DNA of 64,000 nucleotides. Source: Selaginella moellendorffii. Lineage: Eukaryota > Streptophyta > Lycopodiopsida > Selaginellales > Selaginellaceae. This document shows positions 44,995-54,619 of this stretch, piece by piece. The first letter of the stretch is position 1; each line of letters begins with the position of its first letter. Both the position numbers and the translations under genes were made by a program. The notes beneath the pieces are model-generated. The model was not told the origin of the DNA, made no database searches, and saw only the letters and a program-made list of their open reading frames with translations. The DNA is taken from positions 708,085-772,084 of the forward strand of contig NW_003314302.1 in the NCBI RefSeq assembly GCF_000143415.4, given 5' to 3'.

Positions 44995-46443
44995 TCCGCA
45001 CATCGTCCCAGAAGGTTGTTGTTGCGCTGGATATTGCCAACCTCAAGCTCGCTTTTCGACTTAGCGCATCTGCCACGATGTTGCTCTTCCCAGGCTTGTA
45101 CAGAATCTCGCAATCAAACTCAGCCAAGGCATTGGCCCACCGACCTTGTTTCCCTCTCAGGTCGAGCTGTGACAAGAAGTGTTTCGTTGCCACATTGTCC
45201 GTGTAAACCTTGAAGTGTCTCCCAAGGTAATGTCACCACTCCTTGAGTGCTTTGACCACCGCAAACAATTCCTTCTCGTGGGCAGGCCACTTCCGTTGAG
45301 CCTTGTCCAACTTCTTCGAGAAGAACGCTACCGGATGGTTGTGTTGCTTCAAAACTGTGCCCAACACAAAGTCCAAAGCATCCGTTTCTACCTCAAAGTC
45401 CTTACCAAAGTCTGGTAATGCCAATACGGGAGCCTTCCTCAACTTCCCTTTGAGGTGGACAAATGCCGCCTCGCATTCCGCTGTCCACACCATCTTCCCT
45501 TTTCCTGTTTGGTCCGTTAAGGGTAGGGCTACTCTCGAATAGTGTCTGATAAACTTTCGATAGTCCCCAGGAATGCCCTCAACTCGTATACATTCGATGG
45601 TCGCTCCCATTCCTGGATCGCTTGGACCTTCTCCGGGTCCACCTTGAGCCTGTCCTGGCCCACCACATGCCCAAGAAACTTTACCTCTTGTTGAGCAAAG
45701 TCACATTTGCTCTCTTTAGCATACAGTTTGTGTTCCCTTAGTTTCTCAAACACCTTCGCCAAGTGTTCGGCATGCTCCTCTAGCGTCTCGCTATAGATCA
45801 GGATGTCGTCGATATAGACGACCACGAAGTGATCTAGATAGGGTACAAAGATGTGGTTCATTAGCGCCGAAAATGTTGCCGGTGCATTACATAGCCCGAA
45901 GGGCATCACCAGAAACTCAAAGCTCCCATACCTCGTTCGACGGGTTATCTTCTCGACATCTTCCTTGGCTACCCTGATCTGGTATTATCCTGACCTTAGG
46001 TCAATCCTCGAGAAGTATTTTTCCTTTCCCAACCTATCAAACAGGTCCTTAATTCTTGGCAAAGGGTACTTGTTCTTCTTTGTATACTTGTTGAGCAACC
46101 GGTAGTCTATGCACATGCGCATAGATCCATCTTTCTTTTTCACAAATAACACTGGCGCCCCATACGGCGACTTGCTCAACCTAACATACCCTTTGTCCAC
46201 CAACTCCTCTAGTTGGCACTTGAGCTCCTTGAGTTCTTTTTCGTTCAAACGATAAGGGGGTTGAACCACCGCCTCAGCACCCTCGACCAGCTCAATCTTA
46301 TGTTCTATCGGTCGTGCGGGGGGCAACCCCGCCAATAACTCCTCCGGCATGGTATCCTGGAATTGGTCCAACACCCATTGGATCACTAAAGGTACTTCTT
46401 CCGTTCCTGTCTTTTTGTCACTCTTCACCGAGAGTAAGCACAA
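44995..46443 (-). pseudogene. Gypsy A reverse transcriptase and RNase H
   Basis: From right to left: RT palm with [18 protein letters not shown] (about 46160-46100), MPFGLCNAPATF (about 45905) and YIDDILIYS (about 45820), then the thumb. After a short deletion and frameshift near 45570 the frame continues to RNase H with AFFSKKLDKAQ, HEKELFAVV and YTDNVATKHF (about 45330-45180). Stops are a TAA at 45985-45987 and a TGA at 45233-45235. The polyprotein is cut at 44995 by the DNA transposon and continues at 26685. Confidence 0.92.
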
Positions 46444-46470
46444 AAAAGCTGCCTTAATCCCTTTAGTGAG

Positions 46471-48177
46471 TTATCCTCTCGTGGACACCAGGTTTAAGCA
46501 AGATTCTTTGGCCTTGCTTTGCCCTACCTTTAGATCTTGGGCCTCCACCCTAGATCTTCTTCCTTGGGCATTTGCCAGTACCACAAGGTTTCTACCTTGT
46601 CCATGCAGGGCTACCACAAACCGATTGAACCAGTTCATTCCGAAGATCACATCAAATCCCGCCATGTCCAACACAATGAAGTCCATGTCCACTTTCCAAG
46701 TCCCTACTTCGACTCTCACTTGTCGAAGTACCTCATCGGTGCTTTGGCTACCTTGAACAAACTCTATAGTCCTGGGTTCGCCTAGCCGCTGCACCGTTAG
46801 TCCGGCTTGCCGGACTATGTCTGCAGCCACAAAATTATCCGAAGCACCCGTGTCAATAAGGATCTTAACAAAGCTACCTCCGAGTTTTCCTCGGAGGGCT
46901 AGTAGATGTCGCGAGCGACTCTCTACCAAAGTTGCTCGTGTAATGAGTAACTTTGAGTTAGGGACTGGATCACATACCTCAGTTTGGACTTCACCCAATT
47001 TGATGGCCATATTGGCTCTGGCCTTCTTCGGGTAGGGACATTCCCTCGAAAAGTGTCCCGCTTCACCGCAGTTGTAGCATACGTTGTTTCCCACGCTGCT
47101 ATACGACTTGACCTTCTTATCCGTGAGTTTGTCTCTTTTCGCTTGACTCCCCCACGTACTCGCTTGCTGGCCACTGGATTTGCCTTTCCGGAACCCCGAG
47201 GACTCATTCTTAGAGAAACTCCTCTTGAATTTCCCTCTGCTAAACGTTCCCCTTGGTTTGGCCCCTTTGCTAAATGTGGATCCCGACCCCGTCGTGTTCC
47301 CCTTTCGCAGATTACCGTTGAAATGCACCTTGATGGCTGCATCCAACGCTTCCTTGTAGTTGGTCGGGTTCCACCGCATCACTTCACCGCGAGCCCAGGT
47401 TTGCAAACCTGATATGAAGGCATGGAACGCATCCATATCCCCCATGTCCGTGACAAGTATCCTTTTTGCCATAAACCCATTCACATACTCCTGAATGGTT
47501 CCGATCTGCTTCAGTCTACTCAGCTCGTCCCTTAGATGCAGAGTAGCATTCGGAGGAACGTAAGTTGCGCGGATCCTTGCCTTCATCATTTCCCAAGTGG
47601 CCACCGGTCCTTCGTTGGCCTCTATCGTTCTCCACCAAGACTTGGCATTATCTGCCAAGTATGGTTTTGCACATGGGACCTTCTCCGAGCTCGGTAATCG
47701 CAACGCTCGGAAGTAGTCCTCTATATCGTAAAACCAATCCTCCACCACCTTATAGTCGTTCACTCCCTTGAAGACCGGTGGGGGCTTTGGTTTGTACTTG
47801 GGAACTGCCTGAGGGACTGATTCCACTTCGGTCTATTCGACTTTGTCTAGTTTTGCCTCAGTCCCTGCCGAAGGGTCCGCACCTTCTGCGCTGCCCGCAT
47901 CCGCAGTCTTTTGCTTTTTCTTCCGCTTCTCGTCACGCTTTAGCTTGTGTACGAGAGTCTCTAGCAGGGCATTCGTCTGTGCCAATTGTCCTTCTAGAAC
48001 GTCCAATCGAGCCTTGGACGACCGAACCTCGCCACCGGACTCCTGTTTGGAAGTTTCCTCACTGGAGTCCTCCTCATGCAAGGATTCCTCATCCATAGCC
48101 TCTTGTTCGACTGGAGGCTCCAACTCTGGCGGAGGTTCTGTCTCCGCCTGGGTTCGCTTACGCCCTGCCTTTGCCAT
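46471..48177 (-). pseudogene. Gypsy A gag and protease
   Basis: One frame of about 570 codons from ATG 48177 to 46471, broken by a TAG at 47833-47835. The N-terminal 110 residues are acidic and then Lys-rich. The gag core (WFYDIEDYFRAL, LADNAKSWW) follows, then a basic region and a CCHC zinc knuckle CYNCGEAGHFSREC (about 47080-47040). An aspartic protease segment with LIDTGASDNFV (about 46855-46820) comes next. Gag packages the RNA and the protease matures the polyprotein. Pol follows within 30 bp in another reading frame, so some recoding or a frameshift mutation separates them. Confidence 0.9.
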
Positions 48178-48221
48178 CTCCCAGCAATCCGCCTCTATCC
48201 TTCGCTAGAACTGAGGGAAAG

Positions 48222-48236
48222 GCTCCAATACCAAAT
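48222..48236 (-). other. Gypsy A primer-binding site
   Basis: Reading minus, the bases immediately after the 5' LTR are ATTTGGTATTGGAGCC. This resembles the tRNA-iMet complement TGGTATCAGAGC used by most plant LTR elements. Confidence 0.75.
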
Positions 48237-49408
48237 TGTAAGCCACAAATTTTTCCTTTCCAATTTGCCAGCTTACCTTGACTATCCGTCCAACTCTGCC
48301 TTGTCTTGTGCTAAGTTCCCTCGCCAAGGTTCTCGCCTATAGTACCAGCTCCTACTTGGTCCTACTTGGTTTCAACTACTCACTGCATGAGCAACGGAGT
48401 GTTAGCCATCCATCTACGGATTCCCAAATCTCTCCCAATCCCCCTCCCCAGGTTAGACTGGACTTAAGGTTTGGCTACACTCCCCGTAGGCACAAGCAGC
48501 CAAGCACACCAAGCCTCCAGATTCCTAACACCCCTTGGTACCACAAGACTTGATCATGGGACCCTCTAAATCCCAAGCCTTGGGTGCAGCACTTGCTTCG
48601 GGACGTCGGGGCGAAACACCGTGGCCTAATGGCCCGGTATGGGTACCTCTACCCCCCCACTTCCATCCCGAAGGGAAGGCCCAAGCCCCTAGGAAGGGCA
48701 AGGACCAATGAGCCACAAGGTACTCAAGTGGGGCACCACTCCACCTGAGCCGGGAGCATCGCAGTCGGTTTCCCTTTCGGGAGTGGGAGCTGCTCTTGAG
48801 CACTTCCCTGGGTGGCCCCTCCGGCACCACCCAAGCCCATGCTCACTCCCACCCAAGGCCCCTCGGCCCCAGTCTCAACCTCAAGTCAGTTTGGAAGCAC
48901 CACTAGAGAATTCCTTCAAGAGGGGGTCCGGGGCCCCCCAATCCCTTATAAATTTTTGGAACCCCTTGGGGGCCCCCCCCCCCCCCCCCCCCCCCCAGGA
49001 GACACACGCTTTGGGCTTTCACCCCTTGACCCGTATTAGTATTTGGACTTAGTCTCTGGCTCGATCTCGGACCCAATTTCAGATCCGACTTCGGATTCGG
49101 TCTCGGACTCGATCTCGGACTCGATCTCGGACCCGATCTCGGACCCGACCTCGGACTCGACCTCGGACTCGGTCTCGGACCCGATTTCGGATCTCGGACT
49201 CCGTCTCGAACTCGGTCTCAAACTCGGACTCGAACTCGGTCCCCGAGTCGATCTCGGACTCGATTCCGGACTCTATCTCAAACTCGGTCCTAGAGTCGGT
49301 CTTGGACTCGATCCTTGACTTGGTCCCATCCGATGAACTCTTTGTCATTTCGGTCAAGCTTTTGGGGATCCTTTAGCCTACGACATCTCGGGGAGTCGGT
49401 TCCTTATA
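48237..49408 (-). repeat. Gypsy A 5' LTR
   Basis: Direct repeat of 23524-24702. It contains a poly-C run of about 30 bases (about 48967-48997) and the CTCGGACTCGATCTCGG minisatellite (49060-49330). The final CA is changed to TA. Confidence 0.9.
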
Positions 49409-50753
49409 GTGACCTCCCGGGAAGTCCAAACTCATAAGCTTACATTTAGTATTAGAGGGTCTCAAGTCAGACTCTGTTGGTTGGCTAGGTGAATCACACC
49501 ATATATTGATTGACATCTGGCATGGTTGGCTAAGGGAATCACACCATATATTGATTGACATCTGGCAAGGGTCCAGTGTGCTCTGGCTGAGCTTGACCCA
49601 AGGGTAGGATGTTAAGAGAGCAGGGCTCTTAGGAGAGTTGCGGCTCTCAGCTTCCATTCACGAGGGGCATACTCTTAGGAGAGTTGCGGCTCTCAGCTTC
49701 CATTCACGAGGGGCATGAACTTGCGGGGAAGCGTGGTGGATTGTAAGCAATCAAAAGGAACGACTCGAAAAACAATCCATAGGGTTCAAATATATAGGGA
49801 AAAGGCCTATGAATAAGAGTGCACCCCCTTTTCCAATTGGTTAAGGGTCTTAGGATATTTGGGGTTAAGCGTCCTTAGGTTTGAATAGTACTGGGTTGGG
49901 TGACCTCCCGGGAAGTCCAAATTCAGGAGCTTACAGTGTGGAAGCACCAGCAATGAGTTGGTAGAACTTGACAACTATGAGGTAACTAAGCAAAAGGTGA
50001 AAAATAATTGATTAAACTAGTAGAAAGTAACTACTAGAAGGAAGTTGGATATACCCTTATGGGGGATAAATTATTTATGTTGCGATATAGTAAGTTAATG
50101 TTGTAAAGGGAATGTTTATTGAAGAAGGCCATTATTGGGATACCAAACACTCCAAAACACCAAGTGATGTTTAGTGTCGTGAGGGCATTAAATAAGGCCT
50201 GAGGGACTAAGTGTCTAACGAATGATGGATAGAAGGTGCTATCTAATGTTTAAGGTTGCAAAGACGGGAGTAGTCCATCTATCCAAATTGGATAAAACCA
50301 AAAAGAAATTTTGGCAATGCTAATAATAGGCATATAAAAGCCCATAAGTAACAACATTAATCCCGATGTGTGGGATTACAAGGTGAGCGTACTCAGATTG
50401 AGGAATTACTCCCTAGGCTATCGAGTGGATTCATCCCTAAGAATACTTGCTAAGGCATTGTAGAAAGTGCAAAGCTATCCTCTTAGTTTGGAAGAGAATA
50501 ACCGAAAAAAATGTATGAGGCCAAAAGTAAATAGTAAAGGGATAGAACCGGAACCATAAAAATTAAAGAGTATAACTAAGGGTGGTTATGCAAGTTGGGA
50601 ATGGAAAATCAAATGGGTGCTCGAGCATGTTATTATTAACATCCATGATGCCATGAAGAGTCTAAAGCATAAAATTGTTTATGTTAAATCATATAGCAAT
50701 TAAAAAATTTGCGAAAGGAGAGGTCTTAGCAAGCTAAAGGACAGAGTTCCTTC

Positions 50754-50852
50754 AAAGGTTCCCAAAAATAATTCTAGGTAGCTTAGTACCTAGAAAGCTA
50801 AGACTTAGCTTTCTAGGTACTAAGCTACCTAGAATTATTTTTGGGAACCTTT
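50754..50852. repeat. 99-bp perfect palindrome, 49-bp arms and 1-nt spacer
   Basis: The arms 50754-50802 and 50804-50852 are exact reverse complements around A50803. Directly after it the 11-bp unit TTTTGGGAACC is repeated about four times (to about 50884). The paralogous LARD copy (56868-56915) has only the left arm sequence, once, without palindrome or tandem units. Confidence 0.92.
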
Positions 50853-52378
50853 TGGGAACCTTTTGGGAACCTTTTGGGAACCTTTGTAAATAGTTTATAA
50901 AATGTGCAAAATCAGAGTGGCACAACAGAAGTGTAGTTTTGAAACTTGCCATAAGGCAAAGCTATCAAGGTTGGGGAAGTAGTTTCCGAGTGTTTAAAGG
51001 GATGGCTTTGGATGAAAGTCAATAGTTAGGGACTTTCACACTTATACATGAAACTATGTTACGTTGGTCGGATGACTTGCTAAGCGAGATTAGCAAGTCA
51101 AGGGAACAAATACCCTAGTTGAAGGTGCTAACTTCAAAAAAAAGGTGGCCCATATGGCCAAGCATGGAAGAGTTCATGCATGATCACAAACTTGTCAAGA
51201 GGATTGGGCAGTGTAGAGGAATTAGGTTCCTAAATCGTGATCTGTAGTGTGCTTTAAATATAAGTTGGTGCACCAGTGTGGGGAGTCACGTCAGACATCC
51301 TAGGTGATGCCATCCATAGATGCATATATGGAGGTTGGGTTCAAATCCCAACCCTCTAGTGCATGGGTTCAAGTCCCAACTCATTAGGGCATAGTGATGG
51401 TTTGGAATATGAGGAGACTTATTTTTTGGTGGTCATGGACTCTCATAATGGAGACTGGCTTGGGCACACCCCCAAGCGGGGGATGCCTCGGAGCTGTGAT
51501 ATATAATTAAATTGCTTAGTGTGGCTCGGCATATTTAACTTGAACACTTTGGTGCCAGTGGCATCAAGGACGTGATGAATGAGATGGGGACACCCAATTT
51601 CAATTGTTATGGACCCTTGGCTAGAAGGGCTAGCTTAGGTGCACCGCCAAGTGTGGAGGATGCCCCTGAGGCCATGGTCAACAAGTTAAAGGTTTAAAAG
51701 ACCTAATATCTATTAGCAAACCTGTTAAAGTGACAAAGGTTAGATCATTAGGTGATCTTATGGTTAAACAAGGACGAGGTTCTTATGAAGTTAAGGAATA
51801 AAATTCTTAGTTCAAAGCGTTGATTTGAACTATTGATAATGGTGTGGCTTGATCAAGGTGACCAAGTGGGAAGAACACCTAAAGGGAAATTAGTTGTGCC
51901 GATACAATGGTATAGTGAATCCAAAAAAGTAGCCTCTAAGAAAGACCCATGGGAAGGTTGCAAAATTGGGCTATCAATGGAATCTGTAGCAAAAAGTGCT
52001 AAAGAGACCTATTAAGGGTGAGCACTCTATGAACTTGACAAAGTGGAGCCTTTGCTATGGAACTAAAAGGATATCTCGAGAATGGAGGTAGTGATCCTAT
52101 GTTTCTTGGTGCAACAATCAAAGGATAGAAGCAAAAAACTAGTGGCCAAGTTTGGGCCATGGAATTCGTTATAAGGAATTCAAATAGCAACGTTAGGCGA
52201 AGAACACTAATGTATTAGATGCTAACGGATTGTGGAAAAGGGAGTGTGTTTCCAAGGATAGATTCCCAAATGTTCCAATTTGGCAAAAATGAAAGTTCTA
52301 AGTGAGGGAATAGCAAGATAGCTAAATGATAGAGCCATAGACAACCTTAACACAACTTATGATAAGTAGAACTTGAAT

Positions 52379-52661
52379 GCTTTATTTCGTTAAAGTGGAA
52401 CTTATTCAGTAAAGTGGAACATTAATTAGCATGTGTCCACATGCCATTTCCTAGTACTTAATTAATATTTATTAATATTTCTATCAGTTTTTTAATTTAT
52501 TTTTTATATTTCACAATATTATAATACAAAATAATATGAAAAGTTTTTAATTTATAAATTATAAAGCTAAAACTTCAATTTTTTATTGTTGTTATAAAAA
52601 TGGCATGTGGCTACACACCATAAGTGGGATAATGAAAAGTTCCACTTTAACGAAATAAAGC
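52379..52661. mobile_element. 283-bp MITE of the large transposon family
   Basis: The ends GCTTTATTTCGTTAAAGTGG and its reverse complement match the large transposon's TIR (GCTCTATTTCG...) except at one base. The subterminal words also match. TTATTCAGTAAA inside the left end equals the transposon's right end, and a TCATTATCCCACTT-like word inside the right end equals its left end. Two 22-bp palindromes lie at 52426-52447 and 52600-52621. The middle is AT-rich and non-coding. The paralogous LARD copy lacks it (near 58240), confirming insertion. Confidence 0.9.
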
Positions 52662-53244
52662 ATTTGGTGCCAAAAGTGGAATGAAATAGAAAAGAGGATG
52701 ATAGTGCCCTCAAGTAGAGAACTTTCTAAGCTGGGGAAGTGGAGCTTACATAATATGTGCAATAAAAAGTGTTAGAGACACCTAGAAAATTAATTTTGAA
52801 AAGTCAAGATTAAAAGTTCCAAAGTGGAATGACTATCAATAGAAGTTGAGACTACTCAAGAATATGTAATGGGATGGAGATAGAGGTGTTTTTAACGGGT
52901 TTAGCAAGAACTAAACTAATAAAAGGGAGAGAACCACCATAGGTGGTCGAATGAGTCTCTATGTTAGAGAGATTATGCTCTTTAGAGGATGGACACAACA
53001 TGGTGAGCCTTTTGTGACAAACCATTGACGAATATTGGCTAGATGCCAAGGATGGAAAAGGTAATACATGTTGGTGTTACTTTAGAAAATGGTTTATCTT
53101 TCAATAAGGACATCAAACTTTGTCTATAAGTGGTGGAGTTGTGAGACACAAATCCCTAAGCCACAATATGGAGCCGAAAGGGTGCCACATGGTAGTGGTC
53201 GAAGCAAAAGCCAAACGAGCATAACACATTTGGACTAAAGCTCT

Positions 53245-53344
53245 NNNNNNNNNNNNNNNNNNNNNNNNNNNNNNNNNNNNNNNNNNNNNNNNNNNNNNNN
53301 NNNNNNNNNNNNNNNNNNNNNNNNNNNNNNNNNNNNNNNNNNNN
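53245..53344. other. Assembly gap (100 N)
   Basis: Exactly 100 N, a conventional placeholder for a gap of unknown size. By comparison with the other LARD LTRs, the satellite and poly-G part is missing here, which would explain the assembly failure. Confidence 0.98.
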
Positions 53345-54255
53345 GGGGGTTAGACCCCAGTAGAGCTAGTTTAGCCTAGGAAGGCTATACCCAAGTGTTG
53401 GGTGATGAGATAACCATTGGGAAGTCCAAGGCTAGAGTGAATATGGACCGACAAGCAAGTTAGTTTGGTGAAGTATTCAAGAGCCAGCTCTAGTTCCCTC
53501 GGGAGATCGAATGGTCGATGCTCCCAGTCCAAGCGTGGATGGCACTACCTACTTAGATACCTAGTGTGGCTTAATGGAACCTCACTTTAAGCCCATGGCT
53601 AGAGCACCCAAAAGCGAAAAGTGGGGAGAGTACCCATAAGGCTCACGTAGGGCCACGGTGTTCCAAAATGGTGTCCCAAAGTTCTAAACTGTGGAAAAGA
53701 AGAGGAGCAGTCCTCTAGTGTAGTGACTAAAGATACGGTCATATGGTGAGGAAATTCTAGAGGACAGTGGGATTTAATGGTCAAGCCTACAAGTCTTGAT
53801 CTAGTGGCAGTATTGGCAAACATGGCCATGAACAGAAAGGGACTTGGTGTTGACTGAAAAAGGGATATTGGGGAAAATTGTTCCCCATGTTAGTGGGCAT
53901 CTTAAAGATGCTAAAGAGTGGATCTGGGATGACCACTCTTGGACGGGTGGCCCAGTCCTGGAGAAATGGGACTGTGATGCAAATTGTATTGGACCATTAG
54001 TGTGGCAAAGGTGAATAGGTATGCCTTTAGTATAATGGGCTAATATGTCAGTGGTACCTTTGAGTGTCGGTCATGGGATCAGACATGTGGAGCACTTGGA
54101 CCAAGTGGAAAGGTTGAGTGGCATGGATGCCATTCTCGGGGCTAGCAAACCCCAAGTTCTAAATTGGACTTATGGAGGTTATGAATGAGACTCCTCCAAG
54201 TGGTCGGAAGTGTGGTTAAGTGACTAAAGTAGAATGGAAAAATTAGTCGCTTACT

Positions 54256-54619
54256 CATTATAAAGACTAATCTTGATGACCATTTACGGTTAGTGGTATT
54301 TTTTTATTTTTATTCTATATTTTCTCTATGCTTACTATGACCTATTCTTAGTAGATATATAAGACATCATTATCTAACTAAAAAGCTATATAGATCTTTT
54401 ATTATTTAAAAATGTGATATAATATTATCCAATATGTGCATAGTTGTGTTTGGTATCAATCTTATAATATTTCTCCTTATGCTACAAAATAACAATTGGA
54501 GTCAATTGTAGTTGTTTATCTATTTGAGTTAGTGGCATTTAATCTAATGGGGCCTTTTCTATGGTCGATTGTTAACAATGAATACATTATTATTACTTTC
54601 AATTATTTGAATTAGTAGG
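54256..54619. other. AT-rich spacer between the two LTR-element complexes
   Basis: Unique-looking AT-rich DNA ending in the GTAGG target duplication (54615-54619). No gene is seen. Confidence 0.6.

Larger units (their letters stand above)
23524..49408 (-). mobile_element. Ty3/gypsy chromodomain retrotransposon A, carrying the large DNA transposon
   Basis: LTRs are 23524-24702 and 48237-49408 (about 1.17 kb, ends TGTAAG and CTTACA, the right copy with CA changed to TA). The 5-bp target duplication GTGAC lies at 23519-23523 and 49409-49413. In sense order (right to left) it has the iMet-type primer site, gag, protease, reverse transcriptase, RNase H, integrase and chromodomain, then a polypurine-like GGGTGGTGGAGT just inside the left LTR. 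The body is about 7.6 kb once the 18.3-kb insertion at 26686-44994 is discounted. Several stops and frameshifts disable it. Confidence 0.92.
23361..49935 (+). mobile_element. TRIM family 1, copy 2, split by gypsy A
   Basis: The left LTR is 23361-23523 plus 49414-49444, interrupted by gypsy A with its GTGAC duplication. The internal part is 49445-49741 and the right LTR 49742-49935. LTRs start TGTAAGCAA and end GCTTACA. The primer site reads TTTAGTATTAGAG. The internal part shows two small tandem duplications (GGGAATCACACCATATATTG and GGCTCTCAGCTTCCATTCAC). It is inserted in the LARD internal domain, which resumes at 49936 with GTGTGGAAGCACC as at 56016. Flanks ATATG and GTGTG are a probable decayed target duplication. 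Confidence 0.75.
49936..53139 (+). other. LARD internal domain, right part, non-coding
   Basis: Collinear with about 56016-58766. No reading frame is conserved between the two copies, so it does not look like decayed gag-pol. It holds two T-arm-like words, GGGTTCAAATCCCAACC and GGGTTCAAGTCCCAAC, near 51340-51385. It also carries the inverted repeat at 50754-50852 and the MITE at 52379-52661. Confidence 0.65.
20406..54255 (+). mobile_element. LARD-type LTR element, copy 1, carrying the nested insertions
   Basis: The 5' LTR is 20406-22149 and the 3' LTR 53140-54255. The 3' copy is shortened because the assembly gap falls in it. LTRs start TGTGAGACACAAATCCC and end in a CGCTTACA-like word. The 5' LTR is followed by TTTGGTATCAAAGC, an iMet-type primer site, and the 3' LTR is preceded by a purine-rich GTGGTGGAGT. 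The internal domain (22150-23360 plus 49936-53139) is about 4 kb and has no open frames beyond chance, which fits a large non-coding retrotransposon derivative. The same internal sequence recurs at 54814-58766. I found no clear target duplication, so the outer boundaries are less certain. Confidence 0.75.

Noticed and set aside
44995-48177. Infectious plant virus integration (pararetrovirus)
   Set aside because: LTRs, integrase and chromodomain with 5-bp TSDs identify an ordinary Ty3/gypsy retrotransposon; no movement protein or envelope-like gene is seen.
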